DNA of 64,000 nt from Bacteroidota bacterium (GTDB taxonomy: Bacteria > Bacteroidota > Bacteroidia > Bacteroidales > P3), in NCBI GenBank assembly GCA_017860255.1, contig JAFNAR010000001.1, positions 42,181 through 106,180 on the forward strand. Reading direction: 5' to 3'. The notes below the pieces were generated by a model that searched no databases, was not told where the DNA came from, and worked only from the letters and a program-made list of their open reading frames with translations. The position numbers were made by a program, and so were the translations under genes. Positions 25,949-33,289 of the stretch are shown here, one piece after another; positions within the stretch are counted from its first letter, which is position 1; every line of letters begins with the position of its first letter.

Positions 25949-26431
25949 ATGAAACTTAAATCAATAATTATTTTTGCAGTAATTTTATTTTCGTCAATAA
26001 TTTCAATTGCTGTTCCTGCGGATAAAAAACCTATTACTATCAAGCAACCTAATGGAAAGACCTTAACTTTTATTCTTCAGGGGGATGAAAGAATTAATTG
26101 GGCAACTACTCTTGATGAGTATTCTCTTTTAACTAATAAAAATGGAAATTGGGTTTATGCTGTTTTGGATAGTAAAGGGGATATGGTTCCTTCAGAGATT
26201 TTAGCTTGCAATAAGGAAGAAAGGAGTAAGGATGAATTGGAGTTTTTAGAAAATGTAAAACCCAATTTGTTTTTTAGCAAAAAGCAATTAGATATTCGCT
26301 TGAATCGTGAAAAACAAGAATTTGATAATCAAACTAAAAAAGTAATACAACCCGCAAAAGTTGAGAAGAAAAAATGTTGTTCTTGGTTTAGAAAGAAATC
26401 AAAAGAAGTTGATTCTAAATGGCAACATTAA
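25949..26431 (+). CDS. Free-standing homologue of the M6 protease prodomain
   Basis: A 160-residue secreted protein: signal peptide about 1-21, then PADKKPITIKQPNGKTL, GDERINWATTLDEYSLL and ILACNKEERS. The whole mature part to about residue 120 aligns with residues 22-124 of the four M6 metalloproteases in this window (compare PADNTQIFSKKQTNGK, GDEFISWATSLDGYTLL, VLACDYQYRT). The catalytic domain is missing. The tail (VEKKKCCSWFRKKSKE) is Lys- and Cys-rich. In the proteases this segment is the likely inhibitory propeptide. A separate copy could be a diffusible inhibitor or chaperone, or the remnant of a truncated protease. The stop lies within the last codons of the convergent dapD gene. Confidence 0.75.
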   Translation: MKLKSIIIFAVILFSSIISIAVPADKKPITIKQPNGKTLTFILQGDERINWATTLDEYSLLTNKNGNWVYAVLDSKGDMVPSEILACNKEERSKDELEFLENVKPNLFFSKKQLDIRLNREKQEFDNQTKKVIQPAKVEKKKCCSWFRKKSKEVDSKWQH

Positions 26432-27224
26432 ATTCTCTTAGAGCATCATTTAAAGATGTTTTAGTATCGGTTGATGCTTTTCTTTTTCCTATAATCAATG
26501 CACAGTTAACATTATATTTTCCTGCTGGAAATTCTTTTGTTATGCTACCAGGTATTACAACAGAGTTTTCTGGAATATAGGATTTGTATTCAACAGGCTC
26601 TTTACCACTTACATCAATTATTTTTGAAGATGCAGTTAAAGTTGTGTTTGCTCCTAAAACAGCTCCTTTGCAAACTCTTACGCCTTCAACAACAATACAA
26701 CGTGAACCTATAAAACAATTATCTTCAATTATAACTGGACTTGCTCCAACTGGTTCCAAAACTCCTCCAATTCCAACTCCACCACTTAAATGAACATGTT
26801 TCCCTATTTGAGCACAAGAACCAACAGTTGCCCAAGTGTCAACCATTGTTCCTTCATCAACATAAGCTCCAATATTTACATAAGAAGGCATCATAATAAC
26901 ATTAGAAGCTAAAAAAGAACCATAACGGGCAACTGCATGAGGAACAACTCTAACTCCAAGCTTTGCATAATCTTTCTTTAAAGGTATCTTATCATAAAAT
27001 TCCATTGGTCCAACTTCAAAGGTTTCCATATTGCAAATAGGGAAGTAAAGTATAACAGCTTTCTTTATCCAGTCATTAACTATCCAATCTTCGCCCTTAT
27101 GCTCAGCAATTCTAATTCTTCCTTTATCTAATTCTTCAATAACTTCTCTAATTGTATTTTGAGTTTCCTTTTCCTTTAAGAATTCTCTGTTTTCCCAAGC
27201 TTGTTCTATGATTTCTTTTTGCAT
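26415..27224 (-). CDS. dapD: 2,3,4,5-tetrahydropyridine-2,6-dicarboxylate N-succinyltransferase
   Basis: A 269-residue enzyme of the succinylase branch of lysine and diaminopimelate synthesis. An alpha-helical N-terminal domain (about 1-95) is followed by a left-handed beta-helix of hexapeptide repeats (about 100-235: MPSYVNIGAYVDEGTMVD, GSCAQIGKHVHLSGGVGIGG, NCFIGSRCIVVEGV), where acyl-CoA binds between trimer subunits. KKAVILYFP near 68 is typical of DapD. Cytosolic. Its 3' end overlaps the convergent prodomain-like gene by 17 nt. Its promoter lies in the 80-nt gap shared with the PNGase-like gene. Confidence 0.94.
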   Translation of the reverse strand: MQKEIIEQAWENREFLKEKETQNTIREVIEELDKGRIRIAEHKGEDWIVNDWIKKAVILYFPICNMETFEVGPMEFYDKIPLKKDYAKLGVRVVPHAVARYGSFLASNVIMMPSYVNIGAYVDEGTMVDTWATVGSCAQIGKHVHLSGGVGIGGVLEPVGASPVIIEDNCFIGSRCIVVEGVRVCKGAVLGANTTLTASSKIIDVSGKEPVEYKSYIPENSVVIPGSITKEFPAGKYNVNCALIIGKRKASTDTKTSLNDALREFNVAI

Positions 27225-27247
27225 AATGTTTTATAGTATTTGAATTA

Positions 27248-27255
27248 CAAAACTA
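27248..27255 (-). promoter_or_regulatory. -7 box of dapD
   Basis: On the minus strand TAGTTTTG matches TAnnTTTG, 24 nt before the dapD ATG; divergent from the PNGase-like promoter. Confidence 0.45.
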
Positions 27256-27268
27256 CATAAAAACTTAT

Positions 27269-27276
27269 TATCTTTG
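27269..27276 (+). promoter_or_regulatory. -7 box of the PNGase F-like gene
   Basis: TATCTTTG followed by CC, 28 nt before the ATG. Confidence 0.55.
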
Positions 27277-27304
27277 CCAATTATTAATAAGAATTATATT
27301 CAAA

Positions 27305-28918
27305 ATGAAACATTATTTACTTTATTTTTTCCTTTTATTATCGTTTTCATCTTTTGCACAATCAAATAGTTTTAATGTTAAGGTTCACGATAAAACTCAT
27401 CTAAAAACAAAAGGAGAGTATTCTCAAAAAGTTTTATTTCCAGTTAAGGATAAATATTTTAATTTTATTGATTTGCATCTTTATCTTAATTGTCCTGAAG
27501 GAGGTTGCAGTGATTGGGATTATTCAATAAGTGTATTGCTTCGGACTACAAAAAATGGAGATACAATAAACTACCAATTGGGAAGAATGATAACCCCTTA
27601 CAGTGGGGCATATAATCAAGGAGATAACGCAAAAACATGGAATCCAAAATGGTCTTGGGATATTACAAACTATTTGCCTTTAATGAAAGACAGTGTTGAT
27701 ATTGTTGTGATATATGAAGGTTATCAAGATGGTTTTTTAGCTACAACAGATTTTGAGTTTCAATATAATGGGGATAAAAATATTATAAATAAATCAATTA
27801 AAATACAAAACATTCACTATGGATACTTCCCTTATGGTAATATTGAAAAACCAATTGATGATTACGTTACTCCAAAAGAAATTACTCTTCCAAAAGGAAC
27901 TAAAAAAGTTTATGCAAGAGTAATGATTTCAGGTCATGGAGCAGATTCTACCAATGCAGCTGCAGAGTTTTTGAAAAAGGATTTTTATTATATAGTAAAT
28001 GGAGAACCAATTGCAAAACAAGCTATTTGGAAAGATGATTGCGGATTCACTCCTATTCAACCCCAAGGTGGAACATGGATTTATAATCGTGCAGGTTGGT
28101 GTCCAGGGACAAAGGTTAATGAATATATATATGACCTAACTCCATATATTAAAGGAAATAAAGCATTAGTAGATATAGATTTTGAATATTATAAAACTAC
28201 ACAAATAGAACAACCTGGCTATCACGTTTCTCATGATATTTTATTTATTAATTCAAATGAAAAATTAACACCTATAATATATCCTGAAGAGCAATCACCT
28301 TCAAATTATTTACCTAAAAAATTCATACTTAATTATAAAACAAATAATGATGCTTCACGGAACAAGGTTTATATATTAGATAGTTGGGATAATAAGATTT
28401 ACGAAAGAACTCAACTCGAAAATAATAAAGAATACAACGAAAAAATAGAACTTAAAGAAGGAAGATATAAATTATTATTTACAGATTCTGATTGTGATGG
28501 ACTATCATGGTGGGCAAATAGAGAACAGGGAAACGGATATGTTTATATTTATAATGAAGATAAAACAAAACTAATAAACGCTTTTGAGCCAGATTTTGGA
28601 TGCAAGATTGAATGTATATTTTATGTGTATGATCATCCTAATATGTTAAAATCATATGTATCAAAACTAATAAAAGTACCAGATACTAAAGCCAAAACAT
28701 ATACCTTTGTAGTATTTTTGAAAGATGGAATAGAAGAGGAGTTGACTTTGGAAATAAAGAATAGAAAAACTAAAGAAGTAGTTTCAAAAATAGTTTATCC
28801 AAAAGCGGATAGATTTCAAATAGTTTATGATTATTCTGTTCTTCCCAAAGGTAGTTATGAGGCAAGAGTAAGTACAAACTCTTGGTCAGAAACAAGAGCT
28901 TTTTCTATTAAGGAATAA
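27305..28918 (+). CDS. Peptide-N-glycosidase F-like secreted protein
   Basis: A 537-residue protein with a signal peptide of about 1-19 (SFSSFAQ). The N-terminal PNGase F domain covers about 20-185, with CPEGGCSDWDYS near 58-69 holding the Asp at the position of the catalytic Asp60 of the classic enzyme. The second PNGase F domain (about 190-320) has MISGHGAD and AGWCPGTKV. A C-terminal beta-rich extension (about 330-537; FTDSDCDGLSWW) is beyond the classic enzyme's length. PNGase F removes N-glycans from glycoproteins by cleaving the Asn-GlcNAc amide. No T9SS sorting domain is visible, so it is either periplasmic or exported otherwise. Substrate unproven. Confidence 0.85.
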   Translation: MKHYLLYFFLLLSFSSFAQSNSFNVKVHDKTHLKTKGEYSQKVLFPVKDKYFNFIDLHLYLNCPEGGCSDWDYSISVLLRTTKNGDTINYQLGRMITPYSGAYNQGDNAKTWNPKWSWDITNYLPLMKDSVDIVVIYEGYQDGFLATTDFEFQYNGDKNIINKSIKIQNIHYGYFPYGNIEKPIDDYVTPKEITLPKGTKKVYARVMISGHGADSTNAAAEFLKKDFYYIVNGEPIAKQAIWKDDCGFTPIQPQGGTWIYNRAGWCPGTKVNEYIYDLTPYIKGNKALVDIDFEYYKTTQIEQPGYHVSHDILFINSNEKLTPIIYPEEQSPSNYLPKKFILNYKTNNDASRNKVYILDSWDNKIYERTQLENNKEYNEKIELKEGRYKLLFTDSDCDGLSWWANREQGNGYVYIYNEDKTKLINAFEPDFGCKIECIFYVYDHPNMLKSYVSKLIKVPDTKAKTYTFVVFLKDGIEEELTLEIKNRKTKEVVSKIVYPKADRFQIVYDYSVLPKGSYEARVSTNSWSETRAFSIKE

Positions 28919-29125
28919 TTAAAGTAGAAGTATTTTCAACCTAATCATAAGTAAAAAAATAAAACCTTATTTAAGTAAAATAAAACGCTGTTTCAGTAAA
29001 ATAAAGTAAGGAGATAGAAATAATAATTTTTATCTCGCCTAAAGTCTTTCTAAATGCTATTTTATCAAGTTATAAAACTCACTAAATAAGCTTTTAAACT
29101 CATTAGACTTTATTTAAATCTGATA

Positions 29126-29224
29126 TAATGCCATTATAATGTTGGTTTAATGGCATTATATTGGAAGTATAATGGCATTATATGATTGGTTTAATGGCAT
29201 TATATGGAGAATATAATGCCATTA
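29126..29224. repeat. Palindrome array C: five 11-nt motifs, 22-nt period
   Basis: Motifs start at 29126, 29148, 29170, 29192 and 29214, each step exactly 22 nt. They are TAATGCCATTA, then TAATGGCATTA three times, then TAATGCCATTA. The 11-nt spacers differ: TAATGTTGGTT, TATTGGAAGTA, TATGATTGGTT, TATGGAGAATA. AATCTG before and CAGATT after close the array symmetrically. The tail shares TATCGTTTGGATAGA (about 29281) with array B. The rest of the gap 28919-29489 has only the terminator hairpin. Confidence 0.92.
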
Positions 29225-29383
29225 TTCCAGATTGAAGTCTTATTTAATTATTTCTAATCCTCCATTTTGTAGATATATCTATCGTTTGGATAGATAAAGA
29301 TGACTTTTAATTTTTATAAGAAAAAGACTTTTTATCTATATTTAGTCAATTGATATTTGAAAAGAAAGACAAGATTAAAGTAT

Positions 29384-29430
29384 CAATAAAAAAAGATGCC
29401 GACTTTATTGAAAAAGTCGGCATCCTTATT
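29384..29430 (-). terminator. Terminator of the first M6 protease gene
   Basis: GATGCCGACTTT (29395-29406) pairs perfectly with AAAGTCGGCATC (29413-29424). Read on the minus strand it is followed by CTTTTTTTATTG. GC-rich stem and T-run: strong. Confidence 0.85.
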
Positions 29431-29489
29431 ATAAAAGTCAGCTTATATTTTTATTTATCCTTGATATATTTTCAAAAAACTAAGGATAA

Positions 29490-32400
29490 TTATTTAAGGA
29501 TAAGTTTTTCTGTTCTTTGACTCTTATCTGTTGTTATATTAATGAAATATACTCCTTTGCTGTAATTACTTAAATCAATTTGAGTTTCGTATCCATTATT
29601 TACATTTTCTTCAATCTTTTGCAAAACTCGTCCACTTATATCAGTAATTCTAATTTTTATATTACCATATACATTTTCAATTTTTAGATTGGAAGTAGAG
29701 TTTGTTGGGTTAGGATATATAATAATTGATATTTCTTTTCTCTCAACTTCAATTAGTCCTAATGTTGTAAATGTTTCGATTAAGCCATAAGTTACTCCTG
29801 AAGCTGTTGTTGCTCTTGCTTTAAATTGATAAGATTGTTCAGGAATTAAGTTTGTCAGGTCGAAAGTAATAGCATCTCCATTCAATGTTGCAGATACTTC
29901 TTCCCACTGACTTGAGTTTGTTTGTTTCCATTCAAATCCTTGAGCTAAAATTGGTTCTGTGCCAGCTGTAATAGTTCCACTTATAGTAGCTGTAGTTCCA
30001 GAAGTTGGAGTTCCTGGATTTGTAATAACTGTTGGAGGAACTAAGTCAAGTGTTGTGAAAGGGATAATTTCTCCATAATAAGTTGCTGAAGCTGTTGTTG
30101 CAAAAGCTCTACATTCATAAGTTGATAGATAAATTGCTGCGTTTAAGATATAAGTAATTGCATTTCCATTAATTGGAGTAGTAACACTTGTCCACGTTGA
30201 AGCACTTGCAAGTTTGTATTCAAAACCTTGAGAAGTTATTGTTTCACTTCCTTCTATAATAGTACCATTCAATGTAGCGAATGAATATGAAATTGTAGTT
30301 GGAGTATTAGTAACTACTGTTGGAGGAACAATAGGTGTTGTGAAAGATTTTGTTTCTCCATAGAATAATGCAGTAATATCACTTACAAATGCTTTGTATT
30401 GATAGGTTGTATTTGGATCTAAATTATTAATTGTATTGGAGAATGAAGGGTTATTTGTTGTTTGATATATTGTTGTCCAAGTGCTTGAATTACTTTTTTT
30501 GTATTGGAAACCACTTGTTAGTATTGAATAAGTTCCTTGAGTGTATGTTCCATAAAGAATTGCTGATGAGGAATTGCTTAGTGTTGCAGAGTCAGTTGAA
30601 ACAATTGGAAATATTAATGGTAGAGTTGTAAATGTATCTATTGCAGATTCATAAGTGTTAGTTTGTGTGGTAATGTAAGATTTAACATGGTAGGTTGTGT
30701 TTGGATTCAAATTGTTAACGTTGGCATTAAACGGAGATGTTGTGCTTAAATTTTGTAATGTAGTCCAGTTTGCATCATTTTGAGATTTGTATTTGAAACC
30801 TTTTGAACTTATTGTTTGAGCTCCTTGTGTGTAAGAAGCGTTAAAGGTTGCTGAGTTATGAGTTATATTAGAGGTTGAATTATAAGAAATTGTAGGGGAA
30901 GTGATTGCAGTTTGTGTAATAGAAATATCATCAATGTAAATATTGTAGCCATATCCTGAAATCGCTTTAAAAATTAGGTAATTATTACCTGTAGTTGAAG
31001 AAGGAAGGCTGCAAGAGAAATTATACCAACCATCACTGCTCATTGAAGGAGTGGCTGTTCTGTCATTTGAAATAAATCCAATTAAGTTTGCTGAATTAAG
31101 AGTTTGAGATGAACTTAGGTAAATTTCAATTCCTTCTTGTTGATTGGAGTAAGTACCGTTTGTTCTGTAAATCCAGAAGTTTACATTATATGAATTGTTG
31201 CTATTGAAATTAATTTTTGGAGTAAAGAGAGCTGTCCAATTATTATCATAAATATTATAAGAATTGTATTTTAACATTTTTGCGCCACTATGAGGAGAGC
31301 AGCTTGGTGAAGAACCAGAAGTAACAACATTAAAATGATTGGTGTCAGATGAAGTTTGATTCCAACAAGTAAATGAAGCGTCAAAACTTTCAGTGAAAGG
31401 AGGGTTTATTATTGATCCACAATCTGTAGTGAATGTTTCAATTGGACTATATATTGTGCCAAATGAAGTAGTGACGTAAATTCTATATTCGTAGGTTGTG
31501 TTGATTGATAAATTATTAAGCGTAAGCTGAAGAGGATTGGAAACAACGGCTTGTTGAGTGAAATTTGTAGTTCCCAATGCTCTGTATTCAAATCCTTTTG
31601 ACGTGATACCAGAACCTGTAACGTTCCCATTTAGAGTTGCTGTTGTTGTGGTAATATTTGTTGGAGGTAAAGTAGTTATTGTTGGGGTATTATTAACATA
31701 AGAAAAAGTAATTACAGAATCAGCTCCATAAGCAATTCCTACTAATGATTTTCCTGTAGGAGTCCCATTCTTCAAAGTTGAGTTAATAAAGGTTGTTTGA
31801 TTTGTTGAGCCAGGAAAGGTTGTGCTTGTTGAGTTAATATTTGTTGAGTCTCCAACGGCAGGAACAATAAAATATCCTCTATCATAAGGATCAACATTAA
31901 TGTCATTTATTCCTGAAGTTAGCCAGGGATTAATTAAATTATTGTCTCCATGAAATACAAGCATTCCTTTTGCTGGAATGTAGGCATCCCATTTCTTGTT
32001 ATTTCTATGTTCAAACATAAAAAATTCGTTTTCACTCAAAACAACCTTATATGCTTTATTGCTATCTGAAATTGCTGGTAGAGTACAATTGGAAGTACTT
32101 TCAGTTAAACTAATAGGAGTCGACCATCCTAAAATTTGTCTTTCCAAAGCAGAAAGATAGGGAGGTGTTTTAGCAGAATTATTATAACTGCCACCTGCCA
32201 TTAAATCCCAACTACTCAAGTGTATTGATTGACCTCCTGAGCCTTCATAGTCGGTATCGTAGAAGTCTGGTAAACCCAAAACATGTCCCATTTCATGACA
32301 AATTGTTCCAATTCCATCAACTGCAGTTGTTGTTCTTAATTCATTTGAGCAAGAGTAATTATAAACATTAACACCATCGAAGTTAGTTGGTGTTGAAAGA

Positions 32401-33236
32401 GCCCAACTATGAGCCCAAATTGCATCTGTTCCTCCTCCATTATGTTCTCCTCTTCCTGCATAAATAACATGAATCATATCAACTATTCCATCATTATCAT
32501 TATCAAAATTTGCAAAATTAACATTTGGATTTGCTAATGAACACGCTTCTGCAACCATTTCTCTTGGACGAATATCGTTGTCATCTGTATTTGCCCCATA
32601 ATAAGCTTGATTTTGACTAAGTGTGTAAGGACCAACAACTGTGAAGTTTGCATTAAGAATACCCATAGAGTTATCGAAGAAATAATCTTTCACACTACCA
32701 GTTGCTCCATTAGTTGTATAGTTAGTCTGAGAAATTTGATTTTGCATTGTTGTTACATTTGCAGAGTTAAATGGAATATCAGAAAAGCTAACTAATATTA
32801 CTAAAAAGTTAGGTGTTCCAGTAGTCGGAGTGTTATTTCGAGAATTATTTGAATATCTTTGAGCTCTGTTTTGCTCAAAACGTTCTATTTGTGATGAATT
32901 ATAAAATAATCCTTTCTTAATTGAGCTGAGAAAAATATTATCTTCAATCGTTCTGTATTGATAATCACATGCCAAAACATTGGATTTAACCATTTGCCCT
33001 TCTTCATTAATAACAGCATAAACAATATCTCCATTGCTATTCCCTAATAAGGTATAACCATCTAAGGATGTAGCCCAAGAGATAAATTCATCACCATTTA
33101 ATGTGTATGAAATTATTTTTCCATTGGTTTGCTTCTTTGAAAAAATTTGAGTGTTATCAGCAGGAGCTCCAATTGTGATGTAACTGAATGACGTTAGTAA
33201 TAGGATAAGTCCTAAAAATTTTTTTGCTAATTTCAT
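29490..33236 (-). CDS. M6 family metalloprotease with T9SS type A sorting domain (1)
   Basis: A 1248-residue secreted protease: signal peptide about 1-23; prodomain about 24-125; M6 catalytic domain about 140-530 with zinc motif HEMGHVLGLPD at 314-324; one FN3-like unit (about 530-605); a cleaved-adhesin/choice-of-anchor-J-like lectin-type domain (about 615-790, ending YNIYIDDISI); four more FN3-like units; and a type A sorting domain over the last ~80 residues beginning IIIYPNPTNS and ending GVYFINITTDKSQRTEKLILK-like. The catalytic family is that of immune inhibitor A. It is exported by T9SS, which removes the sorting domain and anchors the protein on the surface. The largest of four paralogues here. 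Own promoter and terminator. Confidence 0.92.
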   Translation of the reverse strand: MKLAKKFLGLILLLTSFSYITIGAPADNTQIFSKKQTNGKIISYTLNGDEFISWATSLDGYTLLGNSNGDIVYAVINEEGQMVKSNVLACDYQYRTIEDNIFLSSIKKGLFYNSSQIERFEQNRAQRYSNNSRNNTPTTGTPNFLVILVSFSDIPFNSANVTTMQNQISQTNYTTNGATGSVKDYFFDNSMGILNANFTVVGPYTLSQNQAYYGANTDDNDIRPREMVAEACSLANPNVNFANFDNDNDGIVDMIHVIYAGRGEHNGGGTDAIWAHSWALSTPTNFDGVNVYNYSCSNELRTTTAVDGIGTICHEMGHVLGLPDFYDTDYEGSGGQSIHLSSWDLMAGGSYNNSAKTPPYLSALERQILGWSTPISLTESTSNCTLPAISDSNKAYKVVLSENEFFMFEHRNNKKWDAYIPAKGMLVFHGDNNLINPWLTSGINDINVDPYDRGYFIVPAVGDSTNINSTSTTFPGSTNQTTFINSTLKNGTPTGKSLVGIAYGADSVITFSYVNNTPTITTLPPTNITTTTATLNGNVTGSGITSKGFEYRALGTTNFTQQAVVSNPLQLTLNNLSINTTYEYRIYVTTSFGTIYSPIETFTTDCGSIINPPFTESFDASFTCWNQTSSDTNHFNVVTSGSSPSCSPHSGAKMLKYNSYNIYDNNWTALFTPKINFNSNNSYNVNFWIYRTNGTYSNQQEGIEIYLSSSQTLNSANLIGFISNDRTATPSMSSDGWYNFSCSLPSSTTGNNYLIFKAISGYGYNIYIDDISITQTAITSPTISYNSTSNITHNSATFNASYTQGAQTISSKGFKYKSQNDANWTTLQNLSTTSPFNANVNNLNPNTTYHVKSYITTQTNTYESAIDTFTTLPLIFPIVSTDSATLSNSSSAILYGTYTQGTYSILTSGFQYKKSNSSTWTTIYQTTNNPSFSNTINNLDPNTTYQYKAFVSDITALFYGETKSFTTPIVPPTVVTNTPTTISYSFATLNGTIIEGSETITSQGFEYKLASASTWTSVTTPINGNAITYILNAAIYLSTYECRAFATTASATYYGEIIPFTTLDLVPPTVITNPGTPTSGTTATISGTITAGTEPILAQGFEWKQTNSSQWEEVSATLNGDAITFDLTNLIPEQSYQFKARATTASGVTYGLIETFTTLGLIEVERKEISIIIYPNPTNSTSNLKIENVYGNIKIRITDISGRVLQKIEENVNNGYETQIDLSNYSKGVYFINITTDKSQRTEKLILK

Positions 33237-33271
33237 TTTCTGTTTTTTTAGTCTTTTATTAATTATATAGG

Positions 33272-33279
33272 CAAAGATA
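33272..33279 (-). promoter_or_regulatory. -7 box of M6 protease 1
   Basis: TATCTTTG followed by C on the minus strand, 35 nt before the ATG, in the 53-nt gap after the preceding M6 gene. Confidence 0.6.
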
Positions 33280-33289
33280 ATATTTCCCT

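Noticed and set aside
29126..29224. Reading the 22-nt arrays as CRISPR arrays
   Set aside because: The repeat (11 nt) and spacer (11 nt) are far too short, spacers differ only partly, and no cas gene is present.
31409..31630. 73-codon frame within M6 protease 1, same strand
   Set aside because: Alternative frame of a long conserved protease gene; no frameshift is indicated in the main frame.
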